Of a DNA stretch of 64,000 nt, positions 32,527 to 40,872 are shown in pieces (positions within the stretch are counted from its first letter, which is position 1; every line of letters begins with the position of its first letter). Source of the DNA: CAIVVT01 sp052145115 (GTDB lineage: Bacteria > Acidobacteriota > Terriglobia > Bryobacterales > Bryobacteraceae); the NCBI GenBank assembly GCA_052145115.1, contig JBKQPG010000104.1:18238-82237 (forward strand), in the 5' to 3' direction. The notes beneath the pieces were generated by a model, which worked only from the letters and a program-made list of their open reading frames with translations, made no database searches and was not told the DNA's origin. Made by a program: the position numbers and the translations under genes.

Positions 32527-33576
32527 TTGTTCGATCTGAAGGAGCATCCTCACCGCCGCTATAATCCGCTCAGCGGCGAGTGGGTTCTGGTGTCGCCGCA
32601 TCGCACCAACCGCCCCTGGCAGGGCCAAATCGAGAAAGTCCCGCCGGAGCGGCGGCCAACCTACGATCCCGGCTGCTACCTGTGCCCTGGCAACGCGCGC
32701 GCCGGCGGTCTCAGGAATCCGGCGTATGAGTCGACGCTGGTCTTCGACAACGACTTCCCGGCACTGCTTCCCGATACTCCTGCCGGCTCGTTCGAGCGCG
32801 GCGGTCTGCTGCGCGCCGAAGCGCAACCGGGGGTCTGCCGTGTCGTCTGCTTCTCGCCGCGCCACGATCTGACGATCGCCGAAATGGAAACCGGCGCCAT
32901 CCGTCGCGTCGTCGACGCCTGGGTCGACGAGTATTCGGAACTGATGCAGCGGCCGGGCATCGGATACGTGCAGATCTTCGAGAATCGCGGCGCCATGATG
33001 GGCTGCAGCAACCCGCATCCGCACTGCCAGATCTGGGCGCCCTCCGGAATTCCAAACGAAGTGGCGAAGGAGCACGCCGCGCAGAAGGCCTGGTTCGAGA
33101 CGCACGGCCGCACGCTGCTTTCCGATTACGTCGCCCTGGAACTGGAGCTTGGCGAGCGCATCGTGGTGGTCAACGATTCGTTTGTCGCGCTGACTCCGTT
33201 CTGGGCCGTTTGGCCGTTTGAAGTGATGATCGTTTCGCGGCGGCCGTTCTCCGGCCTCGACCGGATGAGCCCGCGGGAACGGGACGATCTCGCCGCCGCG
33301 TTGAAGAGCGTGACCACGCGCTATGACAACCTGTTCGAGGTTCCGTTCCCCTATACGATGGGCTTTCACCAGCGCCCGGCCGGCGAGGAGAGCCCCTTCT
33401 GGCATTTCCACGCGCATTATTACCCGCCGCTCCTGCGCTCGGCGACGGTTCGCAAATTCATGGTCGGTTTTGAAATGCTCGCCACGCCGCAGCGTGATAT
33501 TACGCCCGAATCCGCGGCGGCCCGCTTGCGCGAATTGAGCGCCGTCCACTACCGGCAGCGGGGAGATGGTCAATAG
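32527..33576 (+). CDS. galT: UDP-glucose:hexose-1-phosphate uridylyltransferase
   Basis: A 349-residue Leloir-pathway enzyme exchanging UMP between UDP-glucose and galactose 1-phosphate. RRYNPLSGEWVLVSPHR near the N-terminus, a Cys pair in CYLCPGN, the active-site His in SNPHPHCQIWA near residue 163, and the C-terminal metal and substrate segments MGFHQRP and WHFHAHYYPP are all present. It starts at TTG. It is the first gene of a plus-strand pair with the SGNH-DUF1080 protein 32 bp downstream; no galK or galE is nearby. Confidence 0.95.
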   Translation: MFDLKEHPHRRYNPLSGEWVLVSPHRTNRPWQGQIEKVPPERRPTYDPGCYLCPGNARAGGLRNPAYESTLVFDNDFPALLPDTPAGSFERGGLLRAEAQPGVCRVVCFSPRHDLTIAEMETGAIRRVVDAWVDEYSELMQRPGIGYVQIFENRGAMMGCSNPHPHCQIWAPSGIPNEVAKEHAAQKAWFETHGRTLLSDYVALELELGERIVVVNDSFVALTPFWAVWPFEVMIVSRRPFSGLDRMSPRERDDLAAALKSVTTRYDNLFEVPFPYTMGFHQRPAGEESPFWHFHAHYYPPLLRSATVRKFMVGFEMLATPQRDITPESAAARLRELSAVHYRQRGDGQ

Positions 33577-33608
33577 GGTGCATCGAAATAGAACGGAGAA
33601 TTGAAAAC

Positions 33609-35465
33609 ATGTTTCGCAGGATCGTCCTCATCGCTTTACTGCTGGCCGCCAGCGCGCTGGCGCAGAGCTTTGTCCTCAAGGACGGCGACCGCGTCGTCTT
33701 CTATGGCGATTCGATCACCGACCAGCGCCTCTACACGCTGTTCACAGAGACCTTCGTCCACACCCGCTACCCGGCGCTGAAGGTCAGCTTCGTCCACTCC
33801 GGCTGGGGCGGCGACCGTGTGACGGGCGGAAGCGACGGCCCGGTGGACCTGCGGCTGAAGCGCGACGTAGGCGTCTATAAGCCCACCATGATCACGATCA
33901 TGCTTGGCATGAACGACGGCGGTTATCATCCATACGACAAGACGACCTATGACTGGTACGTCACCGGGTATGAGCGCCTGATCCAGCTCCTGAAGCAGGA
34001 CGCGCCCGGCGCGCAAGTGACGCTGATCCGGCCTTCGCCGTATGACGAGGTGACGCGCCCGCCGATGAAGCACGGCGGCTACAATCCGGAGCTGGTGGAG
34101 TTCGGCAACTACCTCGCCGGCCTGGCCGCGCGCGACAACTTCCTCCTCGCCGATTTCAATGCGCCGCTCGTAAAGATGCTCGAGAAGGCCAACGCCGAGG
34201 ACTTCGAAATCGCCCAGCGGATCGTTCCGGACCGGGTCCATCCGGGCCCCTCGGGCCATCTGATCATGGCCGCCGCGCTGATGAAAGCCTGGAACGTGGA
34301 CGGCGAGGTCTCGAGCGTGACGATCTCCGCGGCCGGCGGAACGTCCGTCGCGGACGTCGCACCGCACCGCAAGGCCTCTGTCAGCGACATAAAGTATGGC
34401 GACACGATCTCCTGGACGGCCAAGGAAGAGTCGCTGCCGATGCCCGTGGACATGAACGATGCGCCGACTGAGTTGGCCGTTCGCTCGGCTGGTTTCCTCG
34501 ACGAGTTCGATCGCGAGATGCTGACCGTGCCCGGCCTCAAGGCCGGATTTTGGGCGCTGCGCATCGACGATCAGCAGGTCAAGGTTTTCACTGCGGATGA
34601 ACTCGCCAAGGGAGTAAACCTGGCCACGCTGCCGACGCCGATGCTGAAGCAGGCGCAGGCTGTGCACGAGCTGACACGCAAGCGCACCGAAGTCCACAAC
34701 GTCCGCTGGCGCAGCGTCGAAGTGCCGCTGGCGAAAGACGAACTGGCCGGGACCGCCGCGGCCATGAGCGCGCTGGACGCGCTGGACGCCGAGCTGGCCC
34801 AAAAACAGATGGAGACGGCGCAGCCCAGGCCGCACCACTTTGAACTGGTCAGCGTGCCGCCCGAGGCGGTGGGCGTGCCTGCCGGGTTCACACCGATCTT
34901 CAACGGCCGGGACCTGAGCGGCTGGCACGTCAGCCAGACCAACCATCACGGCAATTCGAAAGCCTGGACCGTCGAAAATGGCGTGCTGAGCGGCGGCCAG
35001 GACCCTCCCGGCAACGGCGGCATTCTGGTCAGCGACAAGAGTTGGAAGAACTACGAGATTTACCTCGAGGTGAATCCCGATTGGGGCTGCGACGGCGGTC
35101 TGTTCCTGCGTTCCACGGAAGCCGGCGCAGCCTACCAGGTGATGATCGACTACCTGCCGAAAGGCTCCGTGGGCGGCGTTTACGGCGAAGCGCTCAAGGG
35201 CGTAGTCGCATTCGCCGCGCCCAACTGGCCGCAGTATTGGAAGAAAGGCGAGTGGAACACCATCCGGGCGCGCATCGACGGCGAGATCCCGCGCATCACG
35301 GTGTGGCTGAACGGCACGCAGCTCACCAATTGGTCGGACACCTCCAACCACCTCCCGGGCGGCCTCGAGGACGGCCACATCGCGCTGCAGGTCCACTCCG
35401 GCAATCGCTGGATCGAAGGTGGCAAGCATCGCTTCCGCAATATCGCGATCCGCGAGCTGCCTTAA
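33609..35465 (+). CDS. SGNH esterase-DUF1080 fusion protein
   Basis: A 618-residue exported two-domain protein. After a signal peptide (about 1-19), an SGNH/GDSL hydrolase domain (about 20-235) has the nucleophile Ser35 in FYGDSITD, an oxyanion Asn in LGMNDGGY, and the Asp/His pair in DRVHPGPSGH. A middle helical region follows. The C-terminal domain (about 415-617) is DUF1080 (3-keto-disaccharide hydrolase/laminin-G-like): FTPIFNGRDLSGWHV, WTVENGVLSGG and GCDGGLFLRS. It probably deacetylates and then binds or cleaves a plant or microbial saccharide. Its TAA stop is completed by a dispersed repeat element. Confidence 0.88.
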   Translation: MFRRIVLIALLLAASALAQSFVLKDGDRVVFYGDSITDQRLYTLFTETFVHTRYPALKVSFVHSGWGGDRVTGGSDGPVDLRLKRDVGVYKPTMITIMLGMNDGGYHPYDKTTYDWYVTGYERLIQLLKQDAPGAQVTLIRPSPYDEVTRPPMKHGGYNPELVEFGNYLAGLAARDNFLLADFNAPLVKMLEKANAEDFEIAQRIVPDRVHPGPSGHLIMAAALMKAWNVDGEVSSVTISAAGGTSVADVAPHRKASVSDIKYGDTISWTAKEESLPMPVDMNDAPTELAVRSAGFLDEFDREMLTVPGLKAGFWALRIDDQQVKVFTADELAKGVNLATLPTPMLKQAQAVHELTRKRTEVHNVRWRSVEVPLAKDELAGTAAAMSALDALDAELAQKQMETAQPRPHHFELVSVPPEAVGVPAGFTPIFNGRDLSGWHVSQTNHHGNSKAWTVENGVLSGGQDPPGNGGILVSDKSWKNYEIYLEVNPDWGCDGGLFLRSTEAGAAYQVMIDYLPKGSVGGVYGEALKGVVAFAAPNWPQYWKKGEWNTIRARIDGEIPRITVWLNGTQLTNWSDTSNHLPGGLEDGHIALQVHSGNRWIEGGKHRFRNIAIRELP

Positions 35466-35539
35466 CCCGGATGTTTCACCAGCATCGGCCGCGGCCCTCT
35501 CACCGCGCCTCGTTGCGATCGTAGTGCGACATCCGGGTT
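35464..35539 (+). repeat. Dispersed TIR element, internally deleted (76 bp)
   Basis: Left end AACCCGGATGTTTCACCA and right end CGACATCCGGGTT are inverted repeats. The centre keeps only GCATCGGCCGCGG and the CCCTCTCACCGCGCCTCG block, so about 100 bp of the full element are missing. As at 26351, the first two A complete the TAA stop of the gene before it. Confidence 0.8.
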
Positions 35540-35589
35540 GGCCTGTCGCGATCCGATGGGGCGCGATTGTGGCTCGCCGGGCGGCCGGC

Positions 35590-36894
35590 TCAGACGCCGC
35601 GCTCGATCGCCATGGCGAAGGGCGGCTCGGAGAGGAAGTCTAATTCCGACATGCGGGCCAGGGCTGAGCGCAGATTGGACTCCTGGGTCTGCTCGGTGGT
35701 GATGACGAAGGGCAGCGCGCGCCAATCCTCGTCCGGCAGTTGCAGCACAGCGTCGATGCTGATGCCGTGCTCGGCCAGAATCGCGCTCAGGGCGGCGATG
35801 ATGCCCGGGCGGTCGACCACGCGGAAGCGCAGGAACCATTCGCGGCGCTGCTCGCCGATGTCGCGCGGCGTGGCCTCGATCACGGTGGCGAAGCCGAAGG
35901 GCGAGACGCGGGGCAGGTTGCCGGACTGCAGATCGCGCGCCACCCTCATCAGGTCGCTGACCACGGCCACGCCGGTGGTCAGAGAGCCCGCGCCCTGACC
36001 GTAATAAAAAGTGTCGGCGCCGTACGAGCCACGGCTCCAGATGCCGTTGTAAGCGCCCTGCACGCTGGCCAGGACGGTGCTGAGCGGCACCAGCACGGGG
36101 CGCACGCTGACAAACAGGCCGTCGTCCTCGCGGCGCGCCGAGCCGAGCAGCCGGATGGTACAGCCGAGCTGGTGCGCGTAGCGGAAATCGACGGGCCCAA
36201 TGCGGCGGATGCCCTCGACGGCGATGTGCTGCGGATCCAGCCGCACGCCGAAGGCGAACGAGGCCAGCAGCGCCAGCTTGGAGCGGGCGTCGAAACCGTC
36301 GATGTCGGCCGCCGGATCGGCCTCGGCGTAGCCCAGCTTCTGGGCTTCGGCCAGGACGACGTTGAAGGGCGTGCCGTGCTTCTCGATTTCAGTGAGGATG
36401 TAGTTGCTGGTGCCGTTGAGGATGCCGAAGAGGGTCTCGATGCGGTCGGCGCAGATGCCTTCCCGCAGAACCGCGTGAATCGGAATGCCGCCGCACACCG
36501 AGGCCTCCAGGCCCAGGCTGACGCCGCGCTCGGCGGCCCGGCGCCAGATGTTGAGGCCGTCGAGGGCGATCAGCTCCTTGTTAGCCGTGACGACGCTCTT
36601 GCCGTTGGCGATGGCGCCCTCGACCACCTGGCGGGCGACGCCCGTTCCGCCGACTAGCTCCACCACGATGTCGATGCCCGCACGGGCCACCACCTCGCGC
36701 CAGTTTTCGGTGACGAAGGCGTGGGCGATGCCGGCCACCATCGGGCGGCGCAGGGCGCGGCGGCTGCAGACCGCCTCGAGGTTCAGGCGGAAGCCCAGAC
36801 GGGCGGCGATTTCGGCCGCGTTTTCGGCCAAAATGGTGACAGCCCCACTGCCGACGTTGCCGAGGCCCACGATGCCAACATTGATATCCCGCAT
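35590..36894 (-). CDS. hom: Homoserine dehydrogenase
   Basis: A 434-residue enzyme reducing aspartate semialdehyde to homoserine for threonine and methionine synthesis. The NAD(P) loop is GIVGLGNVGSG (7-17). The substrate region GILNGTSNYILTEIEKHGTPF and YAEADPAADIDGFDARSKLALLA, with the catalytic Lys, is intact. A C-terminal ACT domain (about 350-430, RFRVVDRPGIIAALSAIL) indicates feedback control, usually by threonine. The gene is monocistronic, divergent from a small secreted-protein gene 19 bp away. Confidence 0.96.
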   Translation of the reverse strand: MRDINVGIVGLGNVGSGAVTILAENAAEIAARLGFRLNLEAVCSRRALRRPMVAGIAHAFVTENWREVVARAGIDIVVELVGGTGVARQVVEGAIANGKSVVTANKELIALDGLNIWRRAAERGVSLGLEASVCGGIPIHAVLREGICADRIETLFGILNGTSNYILTEIEKHGTPFNVVLAEAQKLGYAEADPAADIDGFDARSKLALLASFAFGVRLDPQHIAVEGIRRIGPVDFRYAHQLGCTIRLLGSARREDDGLFVSVRPVLVPLSTVLASVQGAYNGIWSRGSYGADTFYYGQGAGSLTTGVAVVSDLMRVARDLQSGNLPRVSPFGFATVIEATPRDIGEQRREWFLRFRVVDRPGIIAALSAILAEHGISIDAVLQLPDEDWRALPFVITTEQTQESNLRSALARMSELDFLSEPPFAMAIERGV

Positions 36895-36913
36895 AAAGCG
36901 TCATGATAGCAGC

Positions 36914-37252
36914 GTGTTGCGGCTATTATGTTTGCTGACTTTCCTGATCGGCGCGCCGCGGCTCGCGGAATCGCAAGTGTCCCCCGGCGCAACGGTCATT
37001 GGCCAATCCCCCCGGCAGAATAGGCCGGTCGAGACGCCGTCCCTCCCCAATGACGAGCAGAAGAACGCCATGCTCAAGGAGGCTTACTCGAAGAACCTGG
37101 AGGATCTGCGCAAGATGCAGCGGCTGCTGTGGGAAGTACGGACGGAGGTGGCCAATGGCTCGCCCTTCGTCCTGCCGCTGCACAGCATCAAGAAGCTGGA
37201 GGAGATCGAGAAGCTGAGCAAGACGGTCCGGGCGCGAATGAAAGTGTATTGA
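36914..37252 (+). CDS. Small secreted protein of unknown function
   Basis: A 112-residue protein from GTG 36914. The start gives a clean signal peptide (VLRLLCLLTFLIGAPRLAESQ); the frame extends far upstream but there it is antisense to hom. The mature part has a Pro/Gln-rich linker and two charged helices (NAMLKEAYSKNLEDLRKMQRL and SIKKLEEIEKLSKTVRARM). I know no family. It is 19 bp from divergent hom, so the two share a promoter region. Confidence 0.6.
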   Translation: MLRLLCLLTFLIGAPRLAESQVSPGATVIGQSPRQNRPVETPSLPNDEQKNAMLKEAYSKNLEDLRKMQRLLWEVRTEVANGSPFVLPLHSIKKLEEIEKLSKTVRARMKVY

Positions 37253-37400
37253 ACGGCGGCCCAGCGAACCAGGCCGCTAAAATCGGCGATTGGAGCAGTT
37301 GGCGGCGACGCGGCTCGAGCGGCGATCTCAGCCCCCGGACCGGCAGCGGGAAAACAACGCCCTGAGCGCGCCCCTTGCTATATTTGATGTCGAGCTTCGC

Positions 37401-37952
37401 ATGCCTTCCCTGCGCGAGAAGACCCAACTGATGAGCGCCTCCGAGATGGACCGCACCCTGGTGCGGCTGGCGCACGAGATTCTGGAAAAGTCGCCCGAAC
37501 AGGAGCGGCTGGCGTTCATCGGGATCCGGCGCCGCGGGGTGCCGATCGCGCAGCGGCTGGCGCAGAAAATCGAGGCGCTGGAGGGACGCCAGATCCCGGT
37601 GGGCGAGCTGGACATTCAGTTCTACCGCGACGACCTGTCGACGGTGGGCGCGCGGCCGGTGGTCAGCGGGACGCAGATTGGATTCAGCGTGAAGGAGATG
37701 GACGTGGTCCTGATGGACGACGTGCTGTACACCGGGCGGACGGTGCGGGCGGCGCTGGACGCGCTGTTCGAGCACGGACGTCCGGCGCGCGTCCAACTGC
37801 TGGTGTTGATCGACCGCGGGCACCGCGAGCTGCCGATCGAGGCGCAGTACACAGGCCGCAAGGTGCCGACCTCCGGGCGCGAGATCGTGGAGGTGAAATT
37901 CCGCGAGATCGACGGCGTGGAAAAAGTGATGCTGGTCGAGAAGGTGGATTGA
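37401..37952 (+). CDS. pyrR: PyrR bifunctional pyrimidine regulator/uracil phosphoribosyltransferase
   Basis: A 183-residue type I phosphoribosyltransferase. The PRPP loop is VVLMDDVLYTGRTVRAALD near residue 105, with FIGIRRRGVPIAQRL and ELDIQFYRDDL as other family segments. In Gram-positives it binds UMP and pyr leader RNA to cause attenuation. Here the 148-bp leader region shows no PyrR-type anti-antiterminator; TATATT at about 37380 could be a -10 box only some 15 bases upstream of ATG 37401, which would leave no room for an attenuator. First gene of pyrRBC. Confidence 0.94.
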   Translation: MPSLREKTQLMSASEMDRTLVRLAHEILEKSPEQERLAFIGIRRRGVPIAQRLAQKIEALEGRQIPVGELDIQFYRDDLSTVGARPVVSGTQIGFSVKEMDVVLMDDVLYTGRTVRAALDALFEHGRPARVQLLVLIDRGHRELPIEAQYTGRKVPTSGREIVEVKFREIDGVEKVMLVEKVD

Positions 37953-37959
37953 GGCGCCT

Positions 37960-38871
37960 ATGTCAAAGGGACTGCTTGGAATCGAAGCGCTGCCGCGCCC
38001 GGACATCGAACAACTGCTGAGCCGGGCCAAGGATTTCCAGCCGCAGCCGGAGAGCGGCTACCCGCGGCTGACCAGTTGCCGGGGCAAGATGGTGGTCAAC
38101 CTGTTCTTCGAGGCCTCGACGCGGACCAAATCGAGCTTCGAAATCGCGGCGCGGCACCTGGGGGCGGAGACGCTGTCGATCACGGCCGCGGGCTCCAGCC
38201 TGTCGAAGGGCGAATCGCTGGTGGACACGCTGAACACGCTGGTGGCGATGCGGCCGCAGGCGATCGTGATGCGCCACGGAGCCTCGGGCGCGCCGCATTT
38301 CCTGGCGCGGCACCTGGCGACGCCGATCGTGAACGCCGGCGACGGCACGCACGAGCACCCCACGCAGGCGCTGCTGGACGCGCGCACGATATTGGATAAC
38401 AAATGGACGCTGGAAGGGCTGCGCGTGGCGATCATCGGCGACATCGCGCACAGCCGGGTGGCGCGGTCGGACATTTTCCTGCTGGCCAAGTTCGGCGTGG
38501 ACATCGTGCTGTGCGGGCCGCCGTCGCTGGTGCCGCGGGAGCTGGAGCAGATTGCGCCGGGCGTGCGGCTGGAGTATGACATCCGCAAGGCGATCCGCGG
38601 CGCCGACGTAATCATGATGCTGCGGGTGCAACTGGAGCGCATCCACGAGCCGACGATGCCGGCCAGCGAGTACTTCCAGTTCTATGGCCTGCGGCTGGAG
38701 CATCTCGAACTGGCCAAGCCGGACGCGATCGTGATGCATCCGGGGCCGATCAACCGCGGGCGCGAGATCTCGTCGGAGGTGGCGGATTCGCAGCGCTCGA
38801 TGATCCTCAACCAGGTGGGCAACGGGATCGCGGTGCGGATGGCGGTTCTGGAAAGGGTGTTGCTGCCGTGA
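37960..38871 (+). CDS. pyrB: Aspartate carbamoyltransferase catalytic subunit
   Basis: A 303-residue enzyme that makes carbamoyl aspartate, the second pyrimidine step. Carbamoyl-phosphate binding is seen in FFEASTRTKSSFE near residue 48, followed by the Ser-Lys loop SSLSKGESLVDT, RHGASGAPH and HEHPTQALLDA. The aspartate domain has HPGPINRGREI. No regulatory pyrI is present. It starts 7 bp after pyrR and overlaps pyrC by 4 bp. Confidence 0.96.
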   Translation: MSKGLLGIEALPRPDIEQLLSRAKDFQPQPESGYPRLTSCRGKMVVNLFFEASTRTKSSFEIAARHLGAETLSITAAGSSLSKGESLVDTLNTLVAMRPQAIVMRHGASGAPHFLARHLATPIVNAGDGTHEHPTQALLDARTILDNKWTLEGLRVAIIGDIAHSRVARSDIFLLAKFGVDIVLCGPPSLVPRELEQIAPGVRLEYDIRKAIRGADVIMMLRVQLERIHEPTMPASEYFQFYGLRLEHLELAKPDAIVMHPGPINRGREISSEVADSQRSMILNQVGNGIAVRMAVLERVLLP

Positions 38872-40163
38872 AGCTGCTAATACGCAACGGCCGGGTGATC
38901 TGTCCGCTCTCCGGCCAGGACCATGTCGCCGACGTGCTGATCGCGGACGGGCGCATCGCGGGGGTGGGCGAGCATCTCGAAGCGCCGGGCGCCGAGACGC
39001 TGGACGCGACCGGGCTGGTGGTGGCGCCGGGCTTCATCGACATGCACGTGCACCTGCGGGAGCCGGGCTTCGAGCACGCCGAGACCATCGAGAGCGGGGC
39101 GCGGGCGGCGGCGGCGGGCGGGTTCACGACCATTTGCTGCATGCCCAACACGCAGCCGGTGAACCACTCGGCCAACGTAACCAGCTACATCATCGAACGG
39201 GCGCGGCGGCACGCGGTGGTGAACGTATTCCCGATCGGGGCCATCACGCGCGACAGCAAGGGCGAGGATCTGGCGGCCATCAGCTCGATGGTGGCCGAGG
39301 GCGCGGTGGCCATCAGCGACGACGGCATGCCGGTGATGAACTCGCGCGTGATGCGGCGGGCCATGGAGACGGCGCGGGCGCTGGAGATCCCCATCATCGA
39401 CCACTGCGAGGACCTGAACCTGAGCAACGACGGGGACATGCACGAATGCCTGGACGCGGTGCGGCTGGGCGTAGCGGGGATTCCAAGCGCCGCCGAGGAC
39501 GTGATGGTGGCACGCGACATCCTGCTGGCGGAGCTGACGGGGGCGCGCTACCACGTGGCCCACATCTCCACGCGGCACGCGGTGCAGATGGTGGCGTTCG
39601 CCAAGCGCAAGGGCCTGCCGGTGACGGCGGAAGCGACGCCGCACCACATCGCGCTGCACACCGGACTGATGGCGCCCTACGATTCGAATTACAAGATGAA
39701 GCCGCCGCTGAGGTCCGGCGGGGACGTGGAGGCGGTGATCCAGGGCATCCTCAACGGGGCGGTGGACGCCATCGCGTCGGACCATGCGCCGCACGCCGGC
39801 GACGACAAGATGCAGGAGTTCGAAAAGTGCCCGTTCGGCATCATCGGCCTCGAAACCTCCGTCGGCACGGCGCTGGAGGTGCTGCTGCACCCCGGGCGGC
39901 TGGAGCTGAAGCGGCTGATCGCGCTGTTCACGTGCGAGCCGGCGCGCATCATCGGCTGGAAAGGCGAGCAGGCGCGCGGGGCGTTGAAAGAGGGCTACGC
40001 CGGGGACGTCACCGTGCTGGACCTGGAGCGCGAGTGGACCTACGACGTCAACCGCAGCTATTCCAAGAGCAAGAACTCGCCCTTCGACGGGCACACCTTC
40101 AAGGGCGGGCCGGTGGCGACGATCGTCGGCGGGGAGATCGTGTGGCGGCGCGGGGATTTCTGA
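38868..40163 (+). CDS. pyrC: Dihydroorotase
   Basis: A 431-residue amidohydrolase closing carbamoyl aspartate to dihydroorotate. Zinc ligands: the His pair in DMHVHLREPG near residue 56, the bridging region VAISDDGMPV, His in IIDHCEDL and HVAHISTRHAV, and Asp/His in IASDHAPHAGDDK near residue 302. It starts at GTG within pyrB (GTGA overlap). Being the long class I type beside pyrB, it may form a complex with PyrB as in other bacteria with this gene order. Confidence 0.96.
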   Translation: MKLLIRNGRVICPLSGQDHVADVLIADGRIAGVGEHLEAPGAETLDATGLVVAPGFIDMHVHLREPGFEHAETIESGARAAAAGGFTTICCMPNTQPVNHSANVTSYIIERARRHAVVNVFPIGAITRDSKGEDLAAISSMVAEGAVAISDDGMPVMNSRVMRRAMETARALEIPIIDHCEDLNLSNDGDMHECLDAVRLGVAGIPSAAEDVMVARDILLAELTGARYHVAHISTRHAVQMVAFAKRKGLPVTAEATPHHIALHTGLMAPYDSNYKMKPPLRSGGDVEAVIQGILNGAVDAIASDHAPHAGDDKMQEFEKCPFGIIGLETSVGTALEVLLHPGRLELKRLIALFTCEPARIIGWKGEQARGALKEGYAGDVTVLDLEREWTYDVNRSYSKSKNSPFDGHTFKGGPVATIVGGEIVWRRGDF

Positions 40164-40177
40164 GGCCGCGCGACACC

Positions 40178-40199
40178 GGGCGCGGCTGAATCCGCGCCC
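40178..40199 (+). terminator. Strong hairpin after pyrC (no T-run)
   Basis: GGGCGCGG (40178-40185) and CCGCGCCC (40192-40199) form a perfect 8-bp stem with a CTGAAT loop, 15 bp after the pyrC stop. No T-run follows, so it may be a weak or Rho-assisted end or an mRNA 3' stabiliser. Confidence 0.35.
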
Positions 40200-40235
40200 A
40201 GCCGCGGACATCCGCTAGCATAGAGCCGCCACCGA

Positions 40236-40850
40236 ATGCCCACCCATGTCGCCCAAGCCCTGCTGGACGTCCTCATCTTCTGGATGCTGACCACGCCGCA
40301 TGAGTTCGCCCACGCCTGGGTGGCGACCATGCTGGGCGACGATACGCCGCGGCGCGACGGGCGGGTGACGCTGAACCCGGCCGCGCACGTCGACTGGATG
40401 GGGACCGTGATTGTGCCGCTGGCGACGTCGCTGATGGGCGCGGGGTTTCTGGGATGGGGGCGGCCGGTGAGCACGGATCCGCGCAAGCTGCGCGGGGGCC
40501 GCGTGGGGCTGGCGGTCGTGGCCCTGGCGGGTCCGGCGAGCAACGTGGTCTTCGCCGCGATCATCGCGCTGGCGGCGAATTTCGCGCCGGCCCACTCGGA
40601 GCTGCTGTTCCGCGCGGCGTACATGAGCATCTACTTGGCGCTGTTCAACCTGATTCCGCTGCCGCCGCTGGACGGATCGAAGGTGCTCCTGGCGGCAGGG
40701 TTTCCGGTGCGCTGGTACGCCGAGCTGGGGCGCTACGGATTCCTGCTGCTGCTGATGCTGTTCTACTCAACGGGCGCGGGTCGGCTGCTGCAGACCGCGA
40801 CGCTCGAGACGATTTACGCGCTGTTCCGCGTGCTGGTGTTGCGGACGTGA
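40236..40850 (+). CDS. Site-2 protease family (M50) membrane metalloprotease
   Basis: A 204-residue membrane protein of the short bacterial S2P-like group, cleaving substrates within the membrane. The zinc motif is HEFAH (22-26) in the first helix, and the third ligand Asp146 lies in NLIPLPPLDGSKV. About five hydrophobic helices are visible. No PDZ domain is present. It follows pyrC by 72 bp; a hydrolase gene of different role begins 22 bp later. Confidence 0.9.
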   Translation: MPTHVAQALLDVLIFWMLTTPHEFAHAWVATMLGDDTPRRDGRVTLNPAAHVDWMGTVIVPLATSLMGAGFLGWGRPVSTDPRKLRGGRVGLAVVALAGPASNVVFAAIIALAANFAPAHSELLFRAAYMSIYLALFNLIPLPPLDGSKVLLAAGFPVRWYAELGRYGFLLLLMLFYSTGAGRLLQTATLETIYALFRVLVLRT

Positions 40851-40872
40851 AGCGTGCGTATGATGGACAGAT

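Noticed and set aside
37253..37400. PyrR-dependent attenuator before pyrR
   Set aside because: No terminator/antiterminator pair or PyrR-binding loop is visible, and a -10-like TATATT lies close to the start codon.
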